Position numbers and translations under genes: made by a program
Notes under the pieces: generated by a model
Told to the model about the DNA's origin: nothing
Seen by the model: the letters and a program-made list of their open reading frames with translations, nothing else
Databases searched by the model: none
DNA from: an uncultured Bacilli bacterium
Lineage (GTDB): Bacteria; Bacillota_I; Bacilli_A; RF39; UBA660
NCBI GenBank assembly: GCA_910578745.1
Contig: CAJTSN010000013.1
Location: forward strand, 1-25,218
DNA: 25,218 nt
Direction of reading: 5' to 3'
Part shown: positions 8,242-15,974 of the stretch, one piece after another
Numbering within the stretch: position 1 is the first letter of the stretch
Layout of the letters: each line of letters starts with the position of its first letter

Positions 8242-8267
8242 AGTAAAAGATGATCCTTTTACTTTTT
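8242..8267 (+). terminator. Intrinsic terminator upstream of the histidine kinase
   Basis: Perfect 8-bp stem AGTAAAAG (8242-8249) with CTTTTACT (8256-8263), 6-base loop, followed by T8263-8267. Confidence 0.8.
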
Positions 8268-8284
8268 GTTTTTAAAATTGGTGG

Positions 8285-8318
8285 TATAAAATAAATTATA
8301 TGGAATTCCACATAATTT
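8285..8318 (+). promoter_or_regulatory. Putative -10 element plus 26-bp near-perfect palindrome
   Basis: A TATAAA at 8285-8290 could be a -10 box (its -35 is poor). Two bases later a palindrome with 13-base arms (8293-8305 and 8306-8318, 12 of 13 positions matching, centred on GGAATTCC) covers the expected start site and early leader. No T-run follows, so it is not a terminator; an operator for a dimeric regulator is the likely reading. Confidence 0.5.
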
Positions 8319-8365
8319 ATTGCAAAAAGGCATTGATTATATTACTATTGTAATAGGTGATTACA

Positions 8366-10225
8366 GTGTTAGAATTTGAAATACCATTTGTGTGCTTAAT
8401 TTTTAGTCTATTGATTTCAATTGTTTTTTTTGTAAAAAAGAAAGTAAATATAAAAGAAAACTATTACTATAAGAATATACTAATTTTTACACTTCTTGTG
8501 AATATGACAAACCTTATCTCACATTATATGGCAAGCATTTATGCTAAGAATGGTATTAGTAGTTGGTTTGGGAGTTTATTTTCTAATATTAATAAGCTGG
8601 GTTCTGCATTTATTGTGATTATTACACTTAATATTTTATCCTATATTTTATATATTAGTTTTGAGGAATATAGGAGACATTTTACTAGAAATAATTTTAT
8701 TAATATAATTTTTTATATAGGAATTACTGTACTAATTTTTTTATTGGATTTTGAAGTCTATCAAATAGGGGGAATTACTAGTGGTCGGGGTTCTTCTGTT
8801 ACATTGACATTCACACTATCTTTTATTAACTTACTTATATCTTTTATCATTGCTTTATTTCATGTTCGAAAATACGATAGAAGATACAATGCAATTTATT
8901 TTATTATTCCATTGTTATTGTTTTTGGGGATTGTTGTCCTGTTTTATCCACAGTTTAATATTTATGATTTAATTTTAAGTTTATTGTGCTATATTATGTA
9001 TTTTACGATAGAAAATCCGGATTTAAAAGTGATAGCCGAACTGAATTTAGCCAAAGAGTCTGCGGAACGTGCGAATCGAGCAAAAAGTGATTTTTTGTCA
9101 AGTATGTCACATGAAATTAGAACTCCTTTAAATGCCATCGTCGGCTTGTCAGAAGATATGGCTGATAGAGAAAATTGCCCAAAGGATATGAAAGAGGACT
9201 TAGAAGATGTTGTTTCTGCTTCTAGAACTTTGTTAGAAATTGTTGGAAATATTATGGATATACATAAAATTGAAAGCGATAAGATGGAAATTGTAGAAGT
9301 ACCTTATCAGCTAAAAGAAGAAATACTTCCACTCGCTCGTGTTCTAGGAACAAGAATTGGGGATAAGCCAATTGAATATAAGATCAATATAGCAGAAGAT
9401 ATTCCTTATGAATTAATAGGAGATAAGGGACATGTAAAAGAGATTATCAGTAATCTTCTTTCAAATGCGATTAAATATACAGAAGAAGGAACTGTAGAAT
9501 TAAATATTCGCTCTATTAATCAGGAAAAGACTTGTATGCTATTTATTAGTGTAAAAGATACAGGTAGAGGAATAAAAAAAGAGAACATTGAAAAACTATT
9601 TACAAAATTTGAACGATTGGATATTGAAAAAAATACAACCACCGAAGGGACAGGATTAGGACTTGCCATTACAAAAAAATTAGTTGAGATGATGGGTGGA
9701 AAAATCAATGTAGAAAGTCAGTTTGGAAAAGGTTCTTTATTTATGGTACAAATACCTCAAAAGATAAATAAGAAGGAGAAAGAATTAACCGATACACAGA
9801 TAATCCATCAAGCCGAGATGGCTCTATCTTTAAATAAAGAAAAATATAAAAATAAAAGGGTGTTAATCGTCGATGATAACAAATTAAATATTAAGGTTGC
9901 AAAAAGATCACTCGCTGGTTTTTCCTTTGAAATTGAGGAATGCTATAATGGAGAGGAATGTTTAGATAAAATAAAGAGTGGAAATACATATGATTTAATA
10001 TTCATGGATATTATGATGCCTGTGATGAGTGGAGAGAAAGCCATGATGGAATTACAGAAAATAGATGGCTTTAAAACACCAGTGATTGCCCTTACCGCTG
10101 ATGCTGTTGCTAGAGCAGAGGAAAAATATGTGCGTATTGGTTTTACGGATTATATAGCCAAACCTTTTAGTAAAGAACAAATAAAAAGAAAATTGGACCA
10201 AATTTTTTCGAATGAAAAGTCTTGA
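8366..10225 (+). CDS. Hybrid sensor histidine kinase with receiver domain
   Basis: Membrane-bound signalling protein that should autophosphorylate on His and pass the phosphate to its own receiver. Start: GTG 8366, 5 bases after GGTGA, preferred over GTG 8357. The N-terminal 215 residues form about seven hydrophobic helices with no recognisable ligand pocket. Then a short linker helix, the dimerisation/phosphoacceptor box MSHEIRTPLNA with His249, the ATP-binding lobe (N box NLLSNAIKYT near 355-364, DTGRGI near 395-400, GTGLGLAI near 425-432), and a C-terminal receiver with acidic pair D503/D504, phosphoacceptor D548 (FMDIMMP), and K599 in AKPF. No HPt domain and no response regulator gene is in the window, so the output partner is elsewhere. 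The palindrome in its leader suggests control. The stop codon overlaps the next promoter. Confidence 0.9.
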   Translation: MLEFEIPFVCLIFSLLISIVFFVKKKVNIKENYYYKNILIFTLLVNMTNLISHYMASIYAKNGISSWFGSLFSNINKLGSAFIVIITLNILSYILYISFEEYRRHFTRNNFINIIFYIGITVLIFLLDFEVYQIGGITSGRGSSVTLTFTLSFINLLISFIIALFHVRKYDRRYNAIYFIIPLLLFLGIVVLFYPQFNIYDLILSLLCYIMYFTIENPDLKVIAELNLAKESAERANRAKSDFLSSMSHEIRTPLNAIVGLSEDMADRENCPKDMKEDLEDVVSASRTLLEIVGNIMDIHKIESDKMEIVEVPYQLKEEILPLARVLGTRIGDKPIEYKINIAEDIPYELIGDKGHVKEIISNLLSNAIKYTEEGTVELNIRSINQEKTCMLFISVKDTGRGIKKENIEKLFTKFERLDIEKNTTTEGTGLGLAITKKLVEMMGGKINVESQFGKGSLFMVQIPQKINKKEKELTDTQIIHQAEMALSLNKEKYKNKRVLIVDDNKLNIKVAKRSLAGFSFEIEECYNGEECLDKIKSGNTYDLIFMDIMMPVMSGEKAMMELQKIDGFKTPVIALTADAVARAEEKYVRIGFTDYIAKPFSKEQIKRKLDQIFSNEKS

Positions 10226-10250
10226 TTATCGAAGCAATATAGTGTATATT
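10222..10250 (+). promoter_or_regulatory. Promoter of rpsO, overlapping the kinase stop codon
   Basis: TTGATT at 10222-10227, 17-base spacer, TATATT at 10245-10250. The -35 hexamer overlaps the TGA at 10223-10225 of the kinase, and no terminator lies between the genes, so readthrough from the kinase is also possible. Confidence 0.6.
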
Positions 10251-10256
10251 ATAAAT

Positions 10257-10328
10257 GTACTTATTTCTGGGATTTGGAGTCTCCGACCCTTTCTCGGTAT
10301 AAGCGAATAGAAAAAAGGAGGAAAGCAA
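10257..10328 (+). promoter_or_regulatory. rpsO leader, possible S15 autoregulatory structure
   Basis: The leader of about 70 bases can fold into a compound hairpin (GGG 10269-10271 with CCC 10287-10289, enclosing GGA/TCC 10276-10284) followed by a small hairpin (10294-10306), then AAAAAAGGAGG just before the start. S15 represses its own synthesis through leader RNA in many bacteria, by unrelated structures; that this leader binds S15 is inference. Confidence 0.4.
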
Positions 10329-10598
10329 ATGGCTTTAACAAAAGAAAAAAAAGAAGAAATTATTAAAAAATATGCTCGTAAGGAAGGGGACACTGGTTCT
10401 CCAGAGGTTCAAATTGCTATTCTTACAGCCGAAATTAATGATTTAACAGAACATTTTAAAGAACATACACATGATTATCACTCTAAAAGGGGACTTCTAA
10501 AGAAAGTAGGACAAAGACGTAGTTTACTGAAATACTTACTTAAAACAGATGTTACTCGTTATAGAGAGTTAATTAAAAGCTTAGGTTTAAGAAAGTAA
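10329..10598 (+). CDS. rpsO: Small ribosomal subunit protein uS15
   Basis: 89 residues, exactly the usual length. Typical S15 blocks are all present: the N-terminal ALTKEKKEEII helix, GDTGSPEVQIA (residues 20-30), the HxxDYHSKRGL block (about 46-56) with the adjacent VGQRRSLLKYL (about 60-70) that contacts 16S rRNA helices 20-22, and the end YRELIKSLGLRK. It is a primary binder of the 30S platform. AAGGAGGA lies about 6 bases before ATG 10329. The rpsO-pnp order is the ancestral arrangement in many bacteria and is kept here with a hairpin in between. Confidence 0.98.
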   Translation: MALTKEKKEEIIKKYARKEGDTGSPEVQIAILTAEINDLTEHFKEHTHDYHSKRGLLKKVGQRRSLLKYLLKTDVTRYRELIKSLGLRK

Positions 10599-10610
10599 TA
10601 AAATTTAGTA

Positions 10611-10640
10611 GGCACTCTTCTTTTGAGTGTCTTTGTTTTA
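10611..10640 (+). terminator. rpsO-pnp intergenic terminator or attenuator
   Basis: Stem GGCACTC (10611-10617) with GAGTGTC (10625-10631), 7-base loop, then a T-rich tail (10632-10640) interrupted by one G. No separate promoter is evident before pnp, so partial readthrough probably feeds pnp. Confidence 0.7.
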
Positions 10641-10671
10641 TATGATGAGATAGGAAGGAACTAGTTTATAT

Positions 10672-12807
10672 ATGAAAAAGGTATTTGAATGTGATTTTAG
10701 AGGTAGAAAATTAATTGTTGAAACAGGTGAACTTGCAAAACAAGCCCATGGTGCTGTTCTCGTTCGCTATGGAGATACCGTTGTTTTATCTACGGTTGTG
10801 GTAAGCAAAACAGCTAATATTTTATCTGACTTTTTTCCACTTATGGTTTTATATCAAGAAAAACTATATTCGGTTGGAAAAATTCCTGGAGGCTTCATTA
10901 AAAGAGAGGGGCGTCCTACCGATGCAGCAACACTAGCAGCCCGTATGATTGACCGCCCAATGCGTCCTATGTTTCCAGAGGATTTTCGAAATGAGGTACA
11001 AGTCGTGAACACCATTTTATCTGTGGATAATGACAATTCCCCAGAACTTGCAGCTATGTTTGGTTCATCATTATGTACTTGTATTTCAAAAATTCCTTTT
11101 GATGGTCCAATTGCAGGAGTAAAAGTAGGAAGAGTAAATGGCAAGTTTATCATTAATCCAACTCAAGAAGAATTAGAAGAGTCTGACATCGACTTAACGG
11201 TTGCAGGAACCAAAAACGCTATTAATATGGTAGAGGCAGGCTCTAGAGAAGTAACAGAGGAGGATATGCTAGAAGCATTATTATTTGGACATGAGGCAGT
11301 CAAAGAGCTTTGTGCATTTCAAGAAGAAATTATATCTGAGGTCGGACTTGAAAAAATGGAGTATGAACATCTTGAAATTGAGCAGGAGCTAAGAGATAAA
11401 GTACAGACTATGGCCTCTGAAAAACTGGATACAGCGATGAGGATTAAAGGAAAATTAGAAAAATATAGCGCGATTGACGCAGTAAAAAATGAAGTGGTTT
11501 CTCTCTTTGAAGAAGAGAATGCATCTTTAGAAAAAGAGGATTTAACGATTTTACTTACAAAAGTAAAACTAGTTTTAGAGTCAATTGAATATGCGATTTT
11601 TAGAGCTATTACTGTCAATGAAAAAACAAGAGCGGATGGAAGACGTATGGATGAGATTCGTCCATTAAAAGCGGAAGTGGATTTACTTCCAAGAACGCAT
11701 GGTAGTGCTTTATTTACAAGAGGAGAAACACAAGCTTTAGCCGTTACAACGCTTGGAGCTTTAAATGAATACCAAGTTTTAGATGGGATTAGCCTAGAGG
11801 CAGAGAAACATTTTATGTTACACTACAATTTCCCACAATTTTCGGTTGGAGAAACAGGAAGATATGGTTCGCCCGGAAGAAGAGAAATTGGACATGGTGC
11901 TTTAGGAGAGAGATGCTTAAAACAAGTTATGCCAAGTGAAGAAGAATTTCCTTACACAGTACGTGTTGTATCTGAAATCTTAGAATCAAATGGTTCTTCG
12001 AGTCAAGCAACCATATGTGCAGGTTGTATGAGTTTAATGGCTGCAGGAGTTCCAATAAAATCCCCAGTAGCGGGTATTGCCATGGGATTAATTACTTCAG
12101 CTGATGAAAAGGAATACACCATTTTAACTGATATTCAAGGAATGGAAGATCATCTTGGGGACATGGACTTTAAGGTCGGGGGAACAAGAGATGGAATTTG
12201 TTCTTTACAGATGGATATTAAAATCAAAGGAATTACAAAAGAAATATTAAAAGAAGCCTTAGAACAAGCAAAAAAGGCAAGAATGCAAATCCTAGATGTC
12301 ATGGAAGAAGTTATTGCCAAGCCTAGAGAAGAAGTTTCAAAATATGCGCCAAAGACCGTTACGTTCATGATTGATCCTGAAAAAATAAAAGATGTTATTG
12401 GTAAAGGTGGAGAAATGATTACCAAGATAATATTAGAAGCATCAGGGACTCAGACTGTACAAGATGTAAACTCGGTTAAGGTGGATTTAGAAGATGATGG
12501 ACGTGTTATTATTTATCACACCGATAAAGAAATCATCGAGAAAACGAAAAAAATGATTGAAGATATTGTAAAAGAAGTCGAAGATGGAGTCATCTATAAA
12601 GGAAAAGTTGTTAAAGTAGAGGATTTTGGTTGTTTCGTTGAATTATGGCCAGGATGTGAAGGGCTTGTTCACGTATCACACTTAGCTAAAGATAGGGTAG
12701 AAAAGCCAAGTGATGTTGTGAAAGTAGGAGATGAAATTTTAGTAAAATCTTTAGGCTTTGATAAAAAGGGAAGATTAAACCTATCGAGAAAAGAAGCAAT
12801 GAAATAA
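10672..12807 (+). CDS. pnp: Polyribonucleotide nucleotidyltransferase (PNPase)
   Basis: Phosphorolytic 3'-5' exoribonuclease of mRNA turnover, a ring-shaped trimer in the cytoplasm. The 711 residues hold the standard architecture: first RNase PH core (about 1-230, with FIKREGRPTDAATLAARMIDRP near 76-97), an all-helical linker, second catalytic RNase PH core (about 310-550, with the phosphate-binding FSVGETGRYGSPGRREIGHGALGERCL block near 388-415 and the acidic DHLGDMDFKVGGTRDG block near 487-503), KH domain (about 562-622, GKGG loop) and S1 domain (about 625-700, ending GRLNLSRKEA). Start ATG 10672 is preceded by AGGAAGGA, about 12 bases upstream, a rather long spacing. It sits downstream of rpsO as expected; the start and length agree with the family. 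Confidence 0.98.
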   Translation: MKKVFECDFRGRKLIVETGELAKQAHGAVLVRYGDTVVLSTVVVSKTANILSDFFPLMVLYQEKLYSVGKIPGGFIKREGRPTDAATLAARMIDRPMRPMFPEDFRNEVQVVNTILSVDNDNSPELAAMFGSSLCTCISKIPFDGPIAGVKVGRVNGKFIINPTQEELEESDIDLTVAGTKNAINMVEAGSREVTEEDMLEALLFGHEAVKELCAFQEEIISEVGLEKMEYEHLEIEQELRDKVQTMASEKLDTAMRIKGKLEKYSAIDAVKNEVVSLFEEENASLEKEDLTILLTKVKLVLESIEYAIFRAITVNEKTRADGRRMDEIRPLKAEVDLLPRTHGSALFTRGETQALAVTTLGALNEYQVLDGISLEAEKHFMLHYNFPQFSVGETGRYGSPGRREIGHGALGERCLKQVMPSEEEFPYTVRVVSEILESNGSSSQATICAGCMSLMAAGVPIKSPVAGIAMGLITSADEKEYTILTDIQGMEDHLGDMDFKVGGTRDGICSLQMDIKIKGITKEILKEALEQAKKARMQILDVMEEVIAKPREEVSKYAPKTVTFMIDPEKIKDVIGKGGEMITKIILEASGTQTVQDVNSVKVDLEDDGRVIIYHTDKEIIEKTKKMIEDIVKEVEDGVIYKGKVVKVEDFGCFVELWPGCEGLVHVSHLAKDRVEKPSDVVKVGDEILVKSLGFDKKGRLNLSRKEAMK

Positions 12808-12884
12808 TACTTTTAAAGTAGAAGTAAAATAGAAAGTTAGAAGACTTTTATTCGAATAAGATACATATTTAGGGGGAATCGGTT

Positions 12885-13784
12885 ATGGAAAATGAGAATC
12901 AAAAAATTCGAAAATATATTAGAAATTTAGAAAAAAGTGGGCAAAATCTATTTATTTTACCTTCTTCATTAGAAAAATTGTCATTACAATATCAAATTTT
13001 TTATATAGAAATTGAACAGGTACTCTTTATGGATTTGTATAAGCAATTAAGATACCAGATGCGTACGCAAAATTTAGTTGATAAAGATTTTGAGTTACTT
13101 CCTTTTGTAGATGGAATCTGTGATCTTGCTTCTGTTCATCAAACGATGGTTGAGAATCCAAGCTTTTTTTTGACTGCTTTCTCTGCAACATGCAATTTTT
13201 ATGAGGCCAATGCTTTAGAGAAACGTGCCCAAATAAAGTCTCTTTCTAGAGAAGATAAAAAGCATTTATTAGAAATTTGTCCTGATTTTAAACAAGATTT
13301 ACAAATGTATGATCGTCCACTTGTTTTACAGGACTATTATAGCTATTTTGATAAAGTGGCAACATTTTATGAAAAAAGAGGACTTGCTTATTTAGAGCAG
13401 ACGATAGAAGAACAAATTGGATATTTTATTCAAAATCTATATTTATATGATGAAGAAAATTGTGTACAGAACATTTTAGAATTATCTACAATTGATTATA
13501 TATGGTCAAAAGAATTTTTAGAAAGTGGGGAATATCCAGATATTGCAAGTGGAAGACAAAATGCTATTCATCGAATGATGATGTTTGAAAATGATTCCGA
13601 TAAAGAGATTGTCATGCATTCTGTAAAGGAAATCGCCTATCTTACAGATTTAATAGATACTTATTTTTATGCACGTGAGATCTGTTGTACAAAAGAGGCG
13701 TTTGAGCAAAAGAAACGAGACTTTATTTGTGAGAAAGAAACCATTAAAGAAAAAATAAAAAGAAGAAGTGATGAATGGAAATGA
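12885..13784 (+). CDS. Uncharacterised alpha-helical protein, first of a paralogous pair
   Basis: 299 residues, AGGGGGA 9 bases before ATG 12885, starting 77 bases after pnp with no strong terminator in between. Sequence is acidic, rich in Glu, Lys, Tyr and Leu, predicted almost wholly helical, without signal peptide or membrane helix, so cytoplasmic. The middle (about 80-143: DLASVHQTMVENPSFF, then LEKRAQIKSLSREDKKHLLEICPDFKQDLQMYDR) lines up with the middle of the next protein, showing common descent. The C-terminus is a charged helix (KKRDFICEKETIKEKIKRR). The stop TGA overlaps an ATG of the next gene as ATGA, so their translation is coupled. I recognise no family or catalytic motif; function unknown. 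Confidence 0.75.
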   Translation: MENENQKIRKYIRNLEKSGQNLFILPSSLEKLSLQYQIFYIEIEQVLFMDLYKQLRYQMRTQNLVDKDFELLPFVDGICDLASVHQTMVENPSFFLTAFSATCNFYEANALEKRAQIKSLSREDKKHLLEICPDFKQDLQMYDRPLVLQDYYSYFDKVATFYEKRGLAYLEQTIEEQIGYFIQNLYLYDEENCVQNILELSTIDYIWSKEFLESGEYPDIASGRQNAIHRMMMFENDSDKEIVMHSVKEIAYLTDLIDTYFYAREICCTKEAFEQKKRDFICEKETIKEKIKRRSDEWK

Positions 13785-14761
13785 AAACAATTGCAATGAC
13801 TTTTAGAGAAAATCTCATGCGTAAAGTAGAGGAAAGTTTTGAAGAGAGAAAAATGGTACTTGAGGACTTAATTTTCTCTTTTTATGAAAATATGGATGCA
13901 CTTACCGCTTACTCTACTTACTTAAGTAAAGAACAAAAGAATTCTTTTGAAACGCTTATTTACTTAGAAATGGTTACTTATTATACAGATTTATATCTTA
14001 TCGTAAATCAACATCAAAAAGAGTTACGATTACGAAAAGAAGAATACCCTATTTTGGATCTTTTATCTTCTATTGAAACATACGATGATCTCGTTGCCAC
14101 TGTATCGAGAGATCCTTCTTTTTTAGAAGAAATGATGAACGCTTCTTTAGAAGTACAAGAACTCTCTTTTTTAGGCAAAGTAAATTTATATTATAAGTTA
14201 GAGCAAGAGGACATAGATATGCTTCTTAAAATCAACCCTGTATTTATAGAAGAAATAGACATGTATAGTCGGGAAATAGAGCCAGTAGACTATATTGAAC
14301 ATTTTGAGTTAGAATTAGAAAAATGTACAACCTATGATGTATTTCCTAATTTAGATGGTGGACATATTTTAACAGAACTCTGCGGATTTATAAAAAATTT
14401 GTCAGTCATTCATTATGAAAATTACATTAATAATATAAAAGATATGGCTATATTTCATTATGAATGCATCAAATATTTAAAAGATTTCCATTATGAATCT
14501 TCTATGTATACAGAAGAAGAAATGGAAAGTATGATTTCTTATTTTGAAAATGTTTCTATTTTAGAATTGGCTGTTGATGTTCTACATAAAGAAAATTACG
14601 ACTATTTAAGGACAATTGTAGAATTTTATGTACAAGTATATCCAAATCAGAAACTTTTTGATAATGAGGAGCACGAAATTTCCTATAAAGATGTTTGTCG
14701 TTATATAGGGACAAATGAAAAAGCAAAAGAAAAGACGAAAGAAAAGGGAAATCGAATTTAA
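13781..14761 (+). CDS. Uncharacterised alpha-helical protein, second of a paralogous pair
   Basis: Start chosen at ATG 13781, which overlaps the previous TGA (ATGA, 13781-13784); an in-frame ATG at 13775 would add two residues. The 326 residues resemble the upstream protein in order and spacing of a core: DLVATVSRDPSFL, then FLGKVNLYYKLEQEDIDMLLKINPVFIEEIDMYSRE at about 90-155. It is acidic and mostly helical with many Tyr, and has a Lys-rich tail (KEKTKEKGNRI). No signal peptide or membrane segment. The pair may form a heteromer, as coupled paralogues often do, but that is inference. A good terminator closes the transcript. Function unknown. Confidence 0.75.
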   Translation: MKTIAMTFRENLMRKVEESFEERKMVLEDLIFSFYENMDALTAYSTYLSKEQKNSFETLIYLEMVTYYTDLYLIVNQHQKELRLRKEEYPILDLLSSIETYDDLVATVSRDPSFLEEMMNASLEVQELSFLGKVNLYYKLEQEDIDMLLKINPVFIEEIDMYSREIEPVDYIEHFELELEKCTTYDVFPNLDGGHILTELCGFIKNLSVIHYENYINNIKDMAIFHYECIKYLKDFHYESSMYTEEEMESMISYFENVSILELAVDVLHKENYDYLRTIVEFYVQVYPNQKLFDNEEHEISYKDVCRYIGTNEKAKEKTKEKGNRI

Positions 14762-14830
14762 AATTCATGAAACACAATAAAATTTATTTTATGGTACGAG
14801 TAAAGTTGCTTTTTTATAGAATTAGAAATG

Positions 14831-14857
14831 AGATGACGAATGATAGTCATCTTTTTT
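14831..14857 (+). terminator. Terminator after the paralogous pair
   Basis: 7-bp stem AGATGAC (14831-14837) with GTCATCT (14846-14852), 8-base loop, T14852-14857. Confidence 0.85.
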
Positions 14858-14892
14858 ATTGATGTAAAAATGTATAAAATGCGATTTAAAAA

Positions 14893-14921
14893 TTGAAATG
14901 TTCAATAATATGTGATATTAT
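14893..14921 (+). promoter_or_regulatory. Promoter and possible operator of the transporter operon
   Basis: TTGAAA at 14893-14898, 17-base spacer, TATTAT at 14916-14921. A perfect hyphenated palindrome ATAATAT-gtg-ATATTAT (14905-14921) covers the spacer and the -10 box, a position where a bound regulator would block RNA polymerase. Confidence 0.65.
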
Positions 14922-14960
14922 GTATTAAATGAACAAAAGAGTATTTAGATAGGAGTAAGT

Positions 14961-15974
14961 ATGAAGAGAAGTAAAAATTTTGAAACAAAAATCGTTCCCT
15001 CTTTTTGTTTAATAATAGTACTATTATTAAACCTTTTTATAGGAACAGGTTGCTCAAATCAAGAGAATGGAATCGTAATATATACCTCTATGGAGGAAGA
15101 TCGAAATCAAGCTTTAAAAGAGGAAATTAGAAAAAAATTTCCAGATTTGAACATAAAGGTGCAGTATATGTCAACAGGAAATAGTGCTGCAAAGATTAAA
15201 AGTGAAGGAAAAAAGATAGAAGCGGATATTATTGTAGATTTAGAAACGGCCCATATGGAAAATTTAAAAGAACATTTTGCCGATTTAAGTGCATTTGATA
15301 CGAGTCAATTTTTAGAGGATGTGATAGTCTCGAATACATATTATCCATGGACAAACTATGCTTTAAGTCTATTCATCGACAAGGAATACTTTGAGAAGAA
15401 AGGATGGGATCCTCCAAAGACTTATGAAGATTTATTAGATGTAAAATATAAAAATTTAATTGCTATGCCTGATCCAAAGACATCGGGAACGGGTTATGCC
15501 TTCTTTTTAAATGTAGTCAATAGTATGGGTGAGGAAAAAGCAATCGATTATTTTAAAGAATTGAAAGGAAATTTACGTGAATTTACCTCTTCTGGGTCTG
15601 GACCTACAAATTTATTGAAACAAGGAGAAATTGCAATTGCCTTAGGAATGATATCACAGGGAGTATCGGCTATCAATGAGGGATATGCTTTTGAAATTGT
15701 TTCCTTAGAAACAGGTGTTCCTTATAATGGGACGTCTATTGGAATTATTTCTGGAAAAGAAAATAAAGAACACGTAAAAGAAGTTTTTGAATATTTGTTA
15801 AATGATTTTAATAAATTGGATAAGGAAAACTATTTGCCATCTTCTTTATTTAAAGAACAAACGAATAAGGTAAAGAATTATCCAACCGATTTAAAATATG
15901 CAGATATGACAGGGATTGATGATATAAAAACAAAAGAACATTTGAATGAAATATGGAGTGAAATTAATGGCTAA
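14961..15974 (+). CDS. ABC transporter substrate-binding lipoprotein (2-aminoethylphosphonate/Fe3+ type)
   Basis: Extracellular binding protein for the importer encoded next. Signal peptide with lipid-attachment Cys31 (FIGTGC; the lipobox is slightly atypical), mature chain beginning as a beta-strand (IVIYTSMEEDR) and continuing as a type II periplasmic-binding fold of the family shared by ferric iron, thiamine, spermidine and 2-aminoethylphosphonate binders. Typical pieces: ADIIVDLE near 91-98, IAMPDPKTSGTGYAF near 170-184, then TSSGSGPTNLLKQGEIAI near 213-230. The length of 337 is normal. AGGAG lies about 6 bases before ATG 14961. The linked cytidylyltransferase-like gene makes an aminophosphonate or similar phospho-head-group a better guess than iron, but the residues seen do not prove it. 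Confidence 0.8.
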   Translation: MKRSKNFETKIVPSFCLIIVLLLNLFIGTGCSNQENGIVIYTSMEEDRNQALKEEIRKKFPDLNIKVQYMSTGNSAAKIKSEGKKIEADIIVDLETAHMENLKEHFADLSAFDTSQFLEDVIVSNTYYPWTNYALSLFIDKEYFEKKGWDPPKTYEDLLDVKYKNLIAMPDPKTSGTGYAFFLNVVNSMGEEKAIDYFKELKGNLREFTSSGSGPTNLLKQGEIAIALGMISQGVSAINEGYAFEIVSLETGVPYNGTSIGIISGKENKEHVKEVFEYLLNDFNKLDKENYLPSSLFKEQTNKVKNYPTDLKYADMTGIDDIKTKEHLNEIWSEING

